Below, one piece after another: positions 1-11,704 of a stretch of 64,000 nt of DNA. This DNA comes from Chlorops oryzae (lineage: Eukaryota; Arthropoda; Insecta; Diptera; Chloropidae). Position numbers and translations under genes: made by a program. The notes under the pieces are model-generated. The model searched no databases and was not told where the DNA came from. It saw only the letters and a program-made list of their open reading frames with translations. The stretch spans positions 43,061,555 to 43,125,554 of the forward strand of contig CM035808.1 of the NCBI GenBank assembly GCA_020466095.1. The letters run 5' to 3'. Every line of letters starts with the position of its first letter. Position 1 is the stretch's first letter.

Positions 1-521
1 CCGACACAGACACACATGTTCAAATAGTTTTTCATATCAAGAGTTATTTAAGGACATAAGGGGCCCCATATACCAACTTTTGTTTAATTTCTTTATGAAA
101 ACCGCCCCTTTGCCACGCCCACTTCTCCAATTTTTCGGAATTCTAATCGGAGGCCTAAATATACGCGCAAATTCTAAGTTTCTTTGAATTATTTGGAAAA
201 AGTCAGATTTTGGGGCAGTTTTGAGATTTTTGTGGCAGACCCTAGTACTGGAGGTACCCTTAAAAATGATCCAATCCATTTTCGAACTTGTTCTTACTTG
301 TTCGGATCGGGTCCATTCTCGAACCTGTTCTTACTTATGTGCCTGTGAGTACGCATTCCAAATTTCGTCCAGACGGGCGGACATGTCTAAATCGAATCTC
401 CTGGTGACGCTGATCATTTCTATGTATATTTTGTATGGTCTATCTCAACTGGTTCTGAGTGTTACACAGAACCACACAAACGCAATATACCCTCGACACA
501 GACTGTGTCGGGTATAAAAAT
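1..521 (+). repeat. Dispersed repeat, family D (left end beyond the window)
   Basis: The stretch matches, in reverse orientation, the copy at 20697-21435. Shared blocks include CCGACACAGACACACATGTT, a GCCACGCCCA block and the run CAGACCCTAGTACTGGAGGT. It ends with a hairpin, TACCC-TCGACACA-GAC-TGTGTCG-GGTA, followed by TATAAAAA at about 510-520. A block CAGACGGGCGGACATGTCTA at about 372-391 is shared with family B. The 5' end with its own hairpin lies outside the window. The class is unresolved; hairpins at both ends suggest a non-autonomous element, possibly Helitron-like, but this is inference. Open frames inside it have no coding value. Confidence 0.8.
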
Positions 522-599
522 TATATTTCCAGCCTTCGAAAGAGATTGGATGCTGATTGGCGCAATGGGAAATTTTCGAATTGTGCCGATTTTTGAGAT

Positions 600-722
600 A
601 TGTTGTATATGCGAAAACATAGAGAGGAGGTTACGTACCTGTTTGATAACCCTGTCGCTGAAGCTGTAGCTAAACCTGCTCGTTATCAGAGCTCAAAGTC
701 TCTAAGGAATTTCATTCACTAG
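600..722 (+). CDS. Small open frame of 40 codons, coding-like, unrecognised
   Basis: An ATG at 600 follows an in-frame TGA directly and opens 40 codons to TAG at 720-722. The end of the product reads ..DNPVAEAVAKPARYQSSK.. with balanced codons in an AT-rich neighbourhood. No ribosome or promoter context supports it, and no upstream splice acceptor was needed to open it. It starts about 80 bp after a dispersed repeat. It could be a relic of a transposon protein, a small peptide gene or chance. Confidence 0.18.
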   Translation: MLYMRKHREEVTYLFDNPVAEAVAKPARYQSSKSLRNFIH

Positions 723-2707
723 AGGGCGATCATAGCTGTCGGATTATTTGTTTTTGTGCTCGACAAAGTTATTCCAATATTCAGCGGGAGAATGTGAGTC
801 CGCGTTGCTTCTCAGTGATAACAAAATTGAAGTCTCTATTTCATTTGATTGGAGTTGAGTTGAGTTGGAGCATTTGATAGCTGGTGTAACAGCAAATACA
901 ATTGGGAATTGATTGCGGGATGTCAATGATATCCATATTTCGTTTGAAGTTTCGCTAGGATTACTTTAAATGTCGCTCAATCTGAATTGAGTTCATTTTT
1001 AAATCGACATATTCCGCAACCTTCAGGCTTTCGTTACATCGCCTTTAAACTGCAAGAAAAAAAGTGTTTGAGTTTTTCTTAAATTTTTTATTTTATAAAG
1101 TTTTGCATAGCAGAAAAGGGGGAAAGGTGATATAATCAGGCAACGGCAGCTGTGCATATCTCAGTTTAAGATGAAATAAGAGATAATAAAAATAAGATGA
1201 AGAAAAATTGCGAAATGAGAAAATGGCGCTTATTTATTTAAGAAGTGAAGCAGAGTGAATTCGCGTTGAAATTTTACTTAACATTTTTATGCTCGACTTC
1301 CTTCCACCGCAGGAGCCTGACGCCTGCCTGCCTCGCTGCCAGCCATCGCAATTATTTCGCAATTAATTATGCATGTATACTCCGAGTTAATGATATTTTA
1401 AGTAGCCGCAACCGATCAAATAGACAGTAGTACCGGCTTTGTAAATAAGATACAAAATTTACTTTAGAACATTGTGGCTCGGAATTTAGATGAGCGCAAT
1501 TTAATTTGGATCGAATGAATAATTAGAAAATTCAATTCAAGCTAAAACAAAAAGCTAATGAAATTCTTTCGCTCTATTCTGTGAATTTTCGTGATAACTC
1601 AAAAAATTTGTAAAATCAACAATTTTTATAGCATTCCAATTGGATTCGATTTGTTTCACCGATCGGAATTTTGTTAAATCGAAAACTGCAAAGCTTTGAT
1701 TTTATAGTATTTTTATTATTTTATTTAAGAAAACCCCAAAAAACAAAGGTCCTTTTCGCAAGAATTTATCGAAAAACTTATCCAGTTGCCATCAAAAAGC
1801 ACATTAAGAATAATAAAAATGTCACAAAAATTCGCTATAATTGAACAAATTTATAGCTTTTCTCGTGAAGAGGCCAGGAACGATACATAAGTTACACAAC
1901 TCATAATATACGGACCGCGACCCAGTCGTTGAAACAAGCCAATTATTTTTCTCTCACACTGCCCTTTATTTTTTTTATTAATCCTAAAGACAATGAAAAT
2001 GAATAAAACATAAAGAAGAAGTCGTGATAAAATTATCATTGTTATTGCTTGAATCGCTGGTCACATGAGACCTAATTATAGCTTCGAACTGACAATCAGA
2101 AAGGAATGGAACAACTACGTCTGACTGCAATTCAACATTGGAAGTTGAATCAAAATCTTTTAAAGTAATTTTTGATCAAACTTTATCTGAAAATATATAC
2201 GATAAAATTTGACATTCTTAGTCTGCTGAAAAGCAGGTGTAGGTCCTAGTAAAAAATAAAAATCTGAGAACACACAATAAGAATAGAAAAAAGGTTTTTC
2301 TTGATGCGCTAAGAATTTAGAAAGACCATTAATGACGACATTGGTATAAATTCAATTAATCGAAAAAGATCCTTTTAACCTTTTTTCGAAAAATCCTCCT
2401 CCAGTTTTTCCCAAAGAATCATTAATAATAATAACAATAATCATCATTGCCTATTCCTACGAAACGAAAATAGAAAAACGATATTTTTGTGGTAGCTCTA
2501 AGAATTATAAAAATTCAACCTCATGCCAAATATGCCAGGGAATTTTTTTCCCCAGCACATTTAAATAAAATGCTCCTTTTTCCAGGGTGACCAAAATGTT
2601 TTGTATCGCTTGCGTTGAATAAAGAACACACCGTGTAATGCCTGTGAAAAATTTACCAGGTCCAGATACGTTAATGTATTTCAAAAGTAACACTTGTTTT
2701 TAATAGA
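723..2707. other. AT-rich stretch without recognised gene
   Basis: Nothing beyond short accidental frames is visible. Stop codons are dense in all frames and there is no tandem repeat. A pyrimidine run ending CCACCGCAG at about 1303-1311 resembles a splice acceptor but opens no convincing exon. Confidence 0.6.
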
Positions 2708-2858
2708 TTAAGCTCGAAACAGTCGCCGCGTATAGTATCGTAACGTGACGTGTCAGCTGATTCAACCCAGTATATGGGAAATGTGTATATCGACCAGTCA
2801 TAACTCGTCCGTCACGTTACGTGACGATACGATACGCGGCGAATGTTTCTAGCCTTAA
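2708..2858. mobile_element. Palindromic MITE flanked by TTAA
   Basis: Inverted arms begin GCTCGAAACAGTCGCCGCG on the left and, read on the opposite strand, GGCTAGAAACATTCGCCGCG on the right. They continue inward through GTATCGT and ACGTGACG blocks around a short unique centre. The tetranucleotide TTAA stands at 2708-2711 and again at 2855-2858, directly outside the arms. A TTAA duplication is the hallmark of piggyBac-type insertion, so a small non-autonomous piggyBac-like element is inferred. TTAA is common in AT-rich DNA, and no CCC/GGG terminus is seen, so the superfamily is uncertain. The palindrome itself is clear. Confidence 0.7.
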
Positions 2859-3017
2859 ATTTTTTCCCACATTTAGGCTTATAGTCTTCAACCTGGTTCA
2901 AACTTTTTAGTTGAGTTAACTTCCAAATGATAGTGTTCAGAAGAGTTTTAACGAGATTTATTAATTTTATATGAAAATTTTTGAAAAATTCAAATAAAGC
3001 AAAGGGATTTGATTGAG

Positions 3018-3137
3018 TTATCCTGGCGTGAAGACGGCAACTTTACGTAGAGCAGTGGAATCGTAGAGACGGTCTTCAGTGTAAGCAGCAAAGGTAGATT
3101 CTCCAAACTCTACACCGTTTTCATTACGTAAAAAACT
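3018..3137 (-). CDS. Putative terminal coding exon of an unrecognised gene
   Basis: On the minus strand an acceptor CCACTTTAG precedes 39 open codons and TAA (3018-3020). The product contains ..GVEFGESTFAAYTEDRLYDS and ends ..RKVAVFTPG. Codons are strongly gene-like (GCT, ACC, CGT, GTC, TAC) in an otherwise AT-rich region. An AATAAA signal lies downstream on the same strand at 2957-2962, so exon, stop and polyadenylation signal are in order. Upstream exons would lie at higher coordinates, but I could not identify them. An old processed-gene fragment is the main alternative. The protein family is not recognised. Confidence 0.42.
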   Translation of the reverse strand, partial: SFLRNENGVEFGESTFAAYTEDRLYDSTALRKVAVFTPG

Positions 3138-4639
3138 CTAAAGTGGATTGCAGGCTTTAGAGTCAGTTCAATAAGTGAAAAACCGAGAAAGGGAATCACT
3201 GCGCTTCAATTTATAAAATTTTCCTTGTTAAGACCACTGCATCATGAATGGCTACTTGCTTCTTCCATCATACTTTCAAGGAAGTTGAAATTTGCACAAA
3301 CCTTCATTTTATTTAAATGAAAATTTTAAGATCCTTACGTACACCAAGATACACTATATTTTTCTTCTTTCAAAAAGCAAATGATATCGATGAAGCTTAA
3401 ATGTGAAATTTCTCTTCAATCATGAAACCGGAAAAGCTCCTCAGTCCTCGCATCGTATTCATAATATACATTAAAAAGAAAATTTAAGCACCCTCAAAAC
3501 CGAAACAAAAAAGTTGGCCTATTTAAAATTTAACAATGAACTTGATGGGACAACTGGTGACAATTTTAAAATTACAATTTATAACAATCAAATAAAAATC
3601 AGACAAAGGAATTCCTTCAATCATTTGTCACCCTCATCAGCCAAAATAAAACGAAGAAAAAAACTGCTCTTATTAGCCCCATTCGAAGATCGTACCTACG
3701 GAACATCGATTTATCGTCCCGTTCACGATGTCCTGTCGTCGTTTAGATGAATTTAACGCAAAAAAGGAAAGGAAGAAGAAAAAAAAAACTGAAATACAGA
3801 AGATGAAAAAACGAACGCTTTTCAATTCATCAGCTTTCTCTCTCTATCTCGTTGCCTAATGATGAATGATGGCAACAATTTTCATTTTCGAACCCAATTT
3901 CTGTTTTCCGTTCGATGTTCTGATATCACAATAGCCTATCGCCTTTCGCCTCAGCGCCCCACAATATGCAAGCAAACACGCACTTGTCCCATACTGTACC
4001 GTCTTGTCTGGCTTCGTCTCATTTCCTCACGTCGCGTCACGTCTTGTTTCGTTACTTTTCGAATGTGATGTTCCATTTTCATTTGCAATCGGCCGTTTGT
4101 TAGCCCGCATCTCTGCTTTTCATCAACGTTTTTTTTTTTCTTCCCATCCGTTTCCAAAGCGATCGATTCAGTTTTCTTCACTTTTCATTTGGTATTGAGT
4201 TTTCTTCTTCCCGTCTGCCATCGGCTTTTTTCATGCACTTTTTTCCGTCGGTTTTTTTTCTTTCTTTTCTTCTCTCATCTTATCTGTTAATGGCTTTTAT
4301 TTTGGCTTAAATTAGCATTTATCAAATTGACAAGATTTTTTGTTCGTGGTTTTTTTTTTTTTTTTTTTGTGTTTCTCTCAAGATAAGCGTTCAATGATTT
4401 TTTTTAGACTCTTCCGTTTTCCGCTTCACGTTAGTCATTTTTCTCATCACTTGTCAATTGGTATTTGTCATTCATTTATTTGTTCGATTCATCGAGGGTT
4501 CATTATTTGCTTCCGTTTGCTCATCATGACACGGGCGAAGGGATTTCATTGTAAGATAGGAATATATGACCATAAACACTTTTCTAATATATCATCTTTG
4601 CAAGCCTAATGAGAGCAAAAAAAAATTTTGTTTTTATCT
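3138..4639. other. No recognised gene; T-rich low complexity
   Basis: Several overlapping frames on both strands at 3.9-4.2 kb come from pyrimidine-rich DNA and contradict each other. A T-run of about 20 bases lies near 4351-4369. No paired splice sites or repeats were found. Confidence 0.5.
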
Positions 4640-4790
4640 TTCGCGAGATAGGTAAGGTTAGGTTGATCTGGCTGGTCATTGAGACCGGGCATAGAACCAA
4701 AGGTTCCATAGCCATACCAGTGTAATCCTTAACCAGAATGAAGTTGCGTTGGAATTGAAGACGCATGATTACCGCACCATACCAGTCCTC
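4640..4790 (-). repeat. Possible LINE 3' end fragment
   Basis: The plus strand carries GGTAAGGTTAGGTTGATCTG followed by GCTGGTCATTGAGACC. The GGTTAGGTT block recurs beside the LINE fragment at 38.58 kb. On the minus strand a short frame reads ..DYTGMAMEPLVLCPVSMTSQ.. and stops near the GGTTAGGTT block. This resembles the last codons and 3'UTR of a Jockey-like retrotransposon, but no diagnostic domain is present. Confidence 0.28.
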
Positions 4791-5263
4791 TTTGAGAGAG
4801 ATAGGGATCTTGTTGGAGTTTTTTGCTCATAAATATATCACTTTTAGGATCGCAGTCTTCAACTCGGTTTAAGAGTTTCGAAAGTTTAAATTTTCGAATT
4901 TATACTTTAAGTATAGAATAAGAAGTTAGATATATTATTATTATTATATATTATTTATTCTTCTATGCTTTTAGTCTTCAGGCGAGTTTGCCTCCTTCAA
5001 ACACCTTTGTTATATTTAAATTTTCTAAAAAATTTCACACAAAATTAATAAACCTGGTTTAAACTCTCCTGAAGACTATAATTTCGATGTTTTAATCTTC
5101 AAAAAGTTTAAACTGGGTTGAAGACTGTGAACCCAATGGAAAGACTTAAGCAGATAGAGAAGTACTTGTTTAAGAAAACATATATATTTCATACTTTCGT
5201 CCATATGAGCTCAGTCAGGATCATCACGAGAACTTTAGCAGACTAATGCACCATTTTATTTGA
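4791..5263. other. No recognised gene
   Basis: AT-rich DNA with two loosely similar motifs around GAAGACT and AACTGGGTTGAAGACT / AACTCGGTTTAAGAG at about 4860 and 5105. They may be a degenerate short repeat. Nothing else is supported. Confidence 0.4.
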
Positions 5264-5602
5264 TTAAGGGTCCAAACAATAACTCTCTGTGGCTATGCGT
5301 TCACTGAAGTAACTGTTGAGGCATACCCGATTTTTGTTCGTTTTTAGCAAGAAGGATTTAATCTGTCCTATGTCTAGTTCAAACCACTCATTTGCCAGAA
5401 CGACATCCATCAGCACTGTTCACCTTCTCTCATAATGCAGAGCTGGACATTCTTCTATAATGCCAATGAATTCTTCTTGCTTCAAACGGAATCGGCACAC
5501 CTCGTTCAGAGTAAGTCCCAGTCGCGTTTTGTGCTTCTTCAGAAGGCAGCGGCAATCCAGAAATCTAATAATGACTCTAATTTCCAATCTACTCCGTCTC
5601 AA
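5264..5602 (-). pseudogene. Decayed non-LTR retrotransposon, C-terminal end of pol
   Basis: The minus strand from 5602 reads ..CLLKKHKTRLGLTLNEVCRF.. and ..EECPALHYERR then TGA (5420-5422). This matches the usual end of Jockey/R1-like pol proteins, where a GHC-LKKH-RLGL segment precedes a cysteine-rich knuckle and ECPAL. Here a cysteine of the knuckle is replaced (CRFR). A neighbouring frame continues ..WFELDIGQIKSFLLKTNKNR.. to a TAA at 5264-5266, so at least one frameshift is present. The rest of pol is absent, as expected for a 5'-truncated, dead copy. The family assignment is by remembered pattern only. Confidence 0.6.
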
Positions 5603-5917
5603 AAAATACCTTTTTTCTAAATCGAGTACCTACATCGGGAAGAATAGCTTCGTGCTTGTTTCGCCCACAGAAGCGTATCACTTTTTATTTGCTCTTTTCC
5701 CAATCAGTCTCTTACATTTTGCATATAAAGAGCTTTGAAAAGATTAAGTCAAAATTATAGTTGTATTTCCATCGTTAATTATAAACAGATTTTTAAAAAA
5801 TAATGGTGATTATAGATGCTGTTTTGGGACACTAATAGACTTCGCATTCGATGGAAATTAACTTTAAGAGGCAGTTTAATTGAGCCAAAAAACTAGTGTG
5901 GTTCACTGAATCATTTT
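5603..5917. other. No recognised gene
   Basis: AT-rich DNA between the LINE tail and a MITE. No motif or reading frame stands out. Confidence 0.4.
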
Positions 5918-6121
5918 GGCCCGATATTACAGTGCATACTTAAGGTCTCCTTAGCACTTAAATAAGTTTATAAGTTTAGAAAATAAGTTTTCAAATTAAT
6001 TGATGAAGGAATTTCACAAATATGTTTTTAAAATGTTACCTACCGAAAACTTAAGGTGTTCTTAAGTCTTCAAGTTTCCTCAACTTAAGCGAGCTTTAAG
6101 TATGCACTGTAATATCGGGCC
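5918..6121. mobile_element. 204-bp MITE with 26-bp perfect inverted ends
   Basis: The left end GGCCCGATATTACAGTGCAT (continuing ACTTAA) is repeated exactly in reverse complement at the right end. Inside, CTTAAG-type motifs recur on both arms. No target duplication could be settled by eye: the flanks are ..CATTTT and TTAGTC... There is no coding capacity. It is a non-autonomous DNA transposon of unknown superfamily. Confidence 0.78.
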
Positions 6122-9100
6122 TTAGTCTCTAACACTCACACTGAAAAGTATTTGTATATCTTAGGGGCACTCCATCAAACAGCCCGTATCTAAAAGAATT
6201 TTTTCCCTCGAAATTTTTTTTTCCGCGGAAAAAGAAAGAGTTCTAAGCATCATCAAAGAAAAGAATGTGCTTAAAGAATGTTCAAAATGCTTGCTACATT
6301 TATATTCCCTTCCCAGCGTGCGTAGAATGGGAGAATTTTTTCCAAATTCGTACGGAAAATTACCCGCGGAATATTTAGAATCGGGCTGATAGTTAAAAGC
6401 AGACCTCAAAGATATTCTATATATAAATGATATTAAGGCTAAGAAGGCACCAAATGAGGATGTGAACATTTTTCATAACATTTCTAAATCCACTTTGAAC
6501 GACTGAATAATATTTTTCCATACAAATGAAGGAATAAAACGCCAAAAAATTAAAGAGGAAAAAAATGGAAAAAAAAGTGAGAGAAAAGTTTAAAATTTCT
6601 TCGAATTGTATTATTTCATTTAAATGTATTTCCTGTAAAATTTACTGCCCCTAAACACATTGCCTTGTTTCCTGTTAGCATTTAAAAAAAAAAGAATATA
6701 TTAAAAACATTCCAAGACCCTTCTTGAAAGGACGCTTTTTGAAGCACAAATCGGAAGCAGGAAAACATGAAATCAACAAAAGAAAAGCAGAGAAAAAAAA
6801 ACGAAAATAATAATAACATAAATTGCCCAAAAGCTGGAGCTAGCATGAGAAACTTTGTAAAGTCATATAAGGAAATGCTACAGAACAAGCGCGAAACTTG
6901 CTAAATAAATTTTTAATGGACAGGAAAAACGTTACGCAGCGAATTTTGGAAGCAAGTTTCCGGTGCTATGAATTTCCCTTTTTCTTTTAATTTTTTTTCT
7001 TCTTCATTTTTATTATTTTTTATTTTTACAAGACATGAAAATAAAAATGATGATCTCCGCACGAGCAATGAAAGTTATTAATTTTAATTTGGGCAGAAAG
7101 AAAAAAAAAAAAAAATAAGAAAAATGAACGTGCCGAAATATTAAAATTCCTAAGGGAAACTATTCGAGGAAATATTCGATGAGATACTTTTGTTTGCATG
7201 TTTAAATAAATGGCAGTTACTTTAGTTGAGAAGAATTAAATGAAAATTAAAAATACTCCAACGAACATTGTCTGGCCATCCCAATTCAACTCCCATCGGT
7301 CTCTACATTTTACCAAGCTCCAATGACACAATTTGATTCCAGAATTCAAATAACCCAATTAATTAAATGAAAGCAAATATTCAACCGATGTGAATGTCGT
7401 CTCTTATCTGCACTGCGAGCGAGACAGAGAGAGAGAGAGAGACATAGATAGAGATAGAGAAAGCACTGCAATTCCTCGCACTGGAATGCTATAAATTAAT
7501 TTAAGTCAAAGAAATCAGAAATTATTTTGAACATGCCAAAAATATGAAAAATCACTGTGGGAATACACAAAGAGCAACGACTGAAGCCACACTCAATTTT
7601 ACTCTAATCTTTTGTCTTCGCTCGAATTACCACGAGGAAAGTTGTATGCAAGACGGGATGAAAGTGAACAAAGAACCCTTTCATTTTAACATCATGAATT
7701 TTTATGAGCTACTGCCCCTTAGATACAGAGCAATAGAGAGAATGGGAGAAGGACAAAAATGAAAAAAAAAATAAAGGAAAAATTGGCCAGAGGCCATATA
7801 CAAAACAGAAGCATAGTAGCCATACTAAATATCATAGTCACCACCATGCTATTGTTTTAACTCGCCTTCATTTTGATGGAGGACTCCCCGTTGCACAGAA
7901 ATGTGGTGTGAATCTGAGAGAGAAAATGTTGAAAAAATGAAGAGAATTGGATTTTATACCGTTTTATCGCTTTCGACGTGGCACTTAAGGTCGTTTCGTT
8001 GGCGGTTTATTCATCTCCCATAGATTCCAATACGACATTGGAACGTGCCATGGCCTTAAAGGCATTTTCTGGGGGAATTATATATATAAATATATATAAG
8101 TTTATATGCATATGTAGTATTTAGCTGTAAATATCTATGTGATGTTTTTTTCCAAAAAAAAAAACTGTCTTTTGTGCTTCTTGCTTCCGTCATTCGCTTA
8201 AACATACCCAAAGCTCTCATAATCGCTAAGATTTTCCTTCCTTCCTTCCTTCCTTTCTTTTTAATTCAATTCATTTTAGAGTCACAGTCCTTTTTCTGCG
8301 TTTTGGCGCCGTTTTAAATTTGATTTCGTTTTCTTCATTTTATTTTTTATATAGCTACCTCTTTTGGAATTTTCTTTTGTGTTGTTTTTCCCCTTTCGAA
8401 AACAGGGGAGAGAAACCATGGCCTGATTCTCATTTTTAGAAGAATTGTGTTATTAGATTTAATGACATAATTATGTGACAATATTATTCTTTTATCTTTA
8501 TGAAAAGAATACGAAGGAGGTCAAAGTGGAAATGAATTAAAAACGATGACCCAAAATCAGGGAAATATTTTAGAGGAAAAAGTAAAGGCAAATTGATTAC
8601 GAAAAAGGTCTTGTAGGAACTTTTCCCTGTTATGATAATGAAGCTATCAGTTAAACAAAATAGTTGAAATATTTCAGAGGATTATAATGGGATATTTTCA
8701 GAAGAATTTCTATCAAAAGAATCTTCGACGATATGGGCATTAGAATAGGAATTTCAATATAAGTTGTCACGGTCCTTTTCTACTTTAGAGAATTCAATAG
8801 CATAGTGGTGGCTTATTAGAGTCCTTGGAATAACTTCTCCTATTCTCTAGTTACGCTCCGACTAGTCATGAAAATACCATGACTACTTCCTTTTAATTTG
8901 CCAATCGATGTCTTTCTTGACATTGAGCTGTCATCAACAAATAACCACATTTAACTGCAATACGAATAGATCTTCTGTGATCTCAATTAGATTAATTGTC
9001 CTCTTTGTATCATTTGCTCTGATTTTTTATTTACACTTTCTGTAGACCACTTGTGGCTACTTTAGATCTAGTCATTTCTCTTATATAAAACACTCTGCAT

Positions 9101-9720
9101 TTTGACTAGTCATATTCCGAGTGGCCTCTTCATTACTGGAGGGCTTTTAAGTCGATGGATTGGGTTTCACATACAATATTCTTTTCTTCAAGACAAATTT
9201 TCTTTATATAATAAAAAAATGCGCTATTAGCTGAAGGGAGAAAATCAATCACGTTCGAAGACCCAGTAGTTCGGATAAGACTTCAAGAAGAGACATGACT
9301 TAAAGTCATGTGAAGAAATCAACTATATAATAGCTCTGTTCTCGTACTGCACGAAACTGCCCAACTTGATGAAAACTGTATGAAAATTGGGCAAAATTGG
9401 GAAGGAACTAATACTTCTTTCGGTAAAAGAACCCAACATTGCTTGCTCCACTTTCGGGGCTGATCCAAGCTAGACAAAAAATTCTTCGACTCATCACAAA
9501 TTTTATTAATCAAAATGATTGGCAGGAAAAAAACGTTTCACTTTCGGAATTTCGAGTAATTAAGTTAAACACTTAAACGGAATTTCTCAATTAAAGCTAA
9601 AATTAAAAGAAAAACAGATAAGTGGCAAGAAAATTTCAAATCCATGGAATTTCATCACACACATGCACACATACAGTTGTTATTTCTTTCTTTCTTTTTT
9701 TTTTTTTTGTTTTTTTGTAG
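6122..9720. other. Long AT-rich stretch; simple repeats only
   Basis: A (GA)n tract lies at about 7425-7442, a (TTCC)4-type tract near 8237-8254 and an (ATATATA) patch near 8081-8098. A short minus-strand segment at 8007-8068 reads ..NAFKAMARSNVVLESMGDE then TAA after a CCCCCAG acceptor-like site, but is too short to support. A T-rich run at 9685-9716 serves the exon that follows. Confidence 0.5.
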
Positions 9721-9828
9721 CAGCATGACAAGTCGACCAACCAACCTCCTGATGAGCTTCAAGGAAACAAATTAAAATACGACATTCTAGCACCCGCTGA
9801 CCGCAAAAATTCAATCAAACTGAATTGA
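9721..9828 (+). CDS. Putative terminal coding exon with 3'UTR
   Basis: A long polypyrimidine tract ending TTTTTTGTAG (to 9720) precedes 35 open codons and a TGA at 9826-9828. The product runs ..STNQPPDELQGNKLKYDILA.. and ends ..ADRKNSIKLN, with even use of polar residues. After the stop the sequence is rich in CAACAGC and ACCATCACC units, typical of fly UTRs, and AATAAA occurs at 10219-10224. The order acceptor, open frame, stop and polyadenylation signal supports a last exon of a plus-strand gene whose other exons are upstream and unseen. The phase and the protein are unknown. Confidence 0.38.
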   Translation, partial: QHDKSTNQPPDELQGNKLKYDILAPADRKNSIKLN

Positions 9829-10224
9829 ACCCGAACGGGGAGAGAGCACACCATAGCCATCAGCATTAGCATTGGCGTCAGCGTCACCATCACCATCACT
9901 ACCACAACGACAGAGAGAGGAGGACAGAGCATCAACAACTCATCAGCCAAGCACCAGCACAAGCACAAGCACAAGCACAATCAACGGACAACCGGCAAGC
10001 GACAACATAAGACCGAAGACCAACATCATCAACAGCAACAGCGGGGATCATTAGGCAAGCAGATTGAAGACGATTGCAGATTTCAGATTGCTGACTACCT
10101 AAGCTACATACATATTTGCAATCTTTTTACTTATAGTAAAAACTCAAAACTCCCCCACAACATGCAGTCCACCGCTAACCACCAACCTACAATCTACAAC
10201 CTACAACCTACAAACAACAATAAA
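9829..10224 (+). other. Probable 3'UTR of the exon at 9721
   Basis: CA-rich, repeat-like sequence (GCACAAGCACAAGCACAAGC near 9957-9976, TACAACCTACAA near 10196-10207) with no long open frame. It ends at AATAAA, 10219-10224. Such composition is common in fly UTRs. The reading as 3'UTR depends on the exon call. Confidence 0.3.
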
Positions 10225-11704
10225 CAACATACCAAAGTTAAACTGAGTTGACTAAAGTAAGTTTGAAGCTAGAGGCAAAATCCTTACCCATAAATGGAGC
10301 TGCTGTAATTGTGAGGCAACTTCGTCTAAAGCGACGAACGCAAACTTGGCGGAAAATTACATTTTCTCAACAATAAGCAAGCCAGCAAGACACTACCACT
10401 ATTGCGATTACTGTCTACTATTTCTCCAGCTCAGACCGAAGCATCTCATCATATCCTTATGCGCTCTATGCGAGGTAAATTGTGTGTCACGAAATTGGGA
10501 AAAAAAGATAAAAAAAAATAAAAAACGTAAGAAAAACGAAAAAAATTGAGTGCGGATCTAATGATTCATTAAGTGCAAGAGAAAAGAGCTTGGCTGGCGA
10601 CTGGAAAAACTTTTCTATATATGTATACATACTTTAGATGGAAAAGGCTATCAAAATCGCATGATGAACCACCGATGGCCAATGACAAAGGGTTTCAATA
10701 CATGGCCGAGAAGGAATTTTTTTCTAAATTTTATACAATTTTTTTTTTACTCTATACGTTTCATTTCTCTCTTCATTTTCTTCGTCCTCGTCGTCGTCGA
10801 CGTTCTCGTCTTGTGTATCGGTTTCTCAAAAAGCGCTTTAACAGCGCAGCAGCAATTCCTTTTCATTTTTCATTTGCATAATGCACAAATTTAATTTAGC
10901 AAAAACGATGAAAGTGAAATGTGTCGTATCAAAGTCATTTGTCCGTAAATGATTCGTGCTGGCTAAGTGCTTTTAGTGCTTAACTAATTCATACGGTTAC
11001 GCTTACGCTTACGCTTTTGGTAAGTTAATAGCCTGTATCTTCCTTAACGTAACGTTGACCTCGACAGGATTTACACCGTCGCCATTGCCATTGCCATTGC
11101 TATTGCCGTCGCCGTTATCGTGTTTGCCTTTTATTTGAAGGTTTCTTTTTTCTCAAATCTCTTACCTTTTCGATTGACATTCTTCCCCAGCTGACGATTC
11201 ATGCTGTTTTCCAATGCCAACAGTCACGCAATTCTGGGTAAATAATCTTCGAACCGTCACTAATGTTCTCCCAGTCTCATTGGAAATTGTTTTCATGTAA
11301 ATTTTCATCTATTATCTTATAGCCGAAGCAATTATTGCGTTCTGTGTGGATAAATTTGTTGTCTCCAAAAGGATTAAGTGATTTCGTAGATTAACACTCA
11401 TTTAAATGTTGCGAACATTGCTAGCAATAACTTCATTTTCATGGCTTTTACGATGACGTTGCTTAAAACTGAATTTCATTAAATCGATTAATTATAAACT
11501 GCTTAATTCCATTTGATCCATTTGGCCGGGAGAGCTTTATTTGCTTGCAATTTAAATGCTGAAAATCCAATGGAAATAGGATTAAAATTCGACCTTTTAA
11601 CTTTGAGGGACTAAAAATTGTTAGGAGTATTAAAAACTTGACGAATACCGATTGATATTTGTGAACAGATTTATTGGCTTACAGTTCTGATTTTGAGAAG
11701 ATTA
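10225..11704. other. No supported gene
   Basis: A GCCATTGCCATTGCC patch at about 11090-11105 gives a glycine/asparagine-rich frame on the minus strand that looks like a by-product of the repeat. A GCTTACGCTTACGCTT patch lies near 10999-11014. No paired splice sites were found. Confidence 0.45.

Noticed and set aside
8007..8068. Possible 62-bp minus-strand last exon
   Set aside because: Too short for coding statistics; the acceptor lies in TA-repeat DNA.
11040..11165. Minus-strand frame with NGDGNSNGNGNGDG
   Set aside because: Explained by a GCCATTGCC repeat; no splice sites or start.
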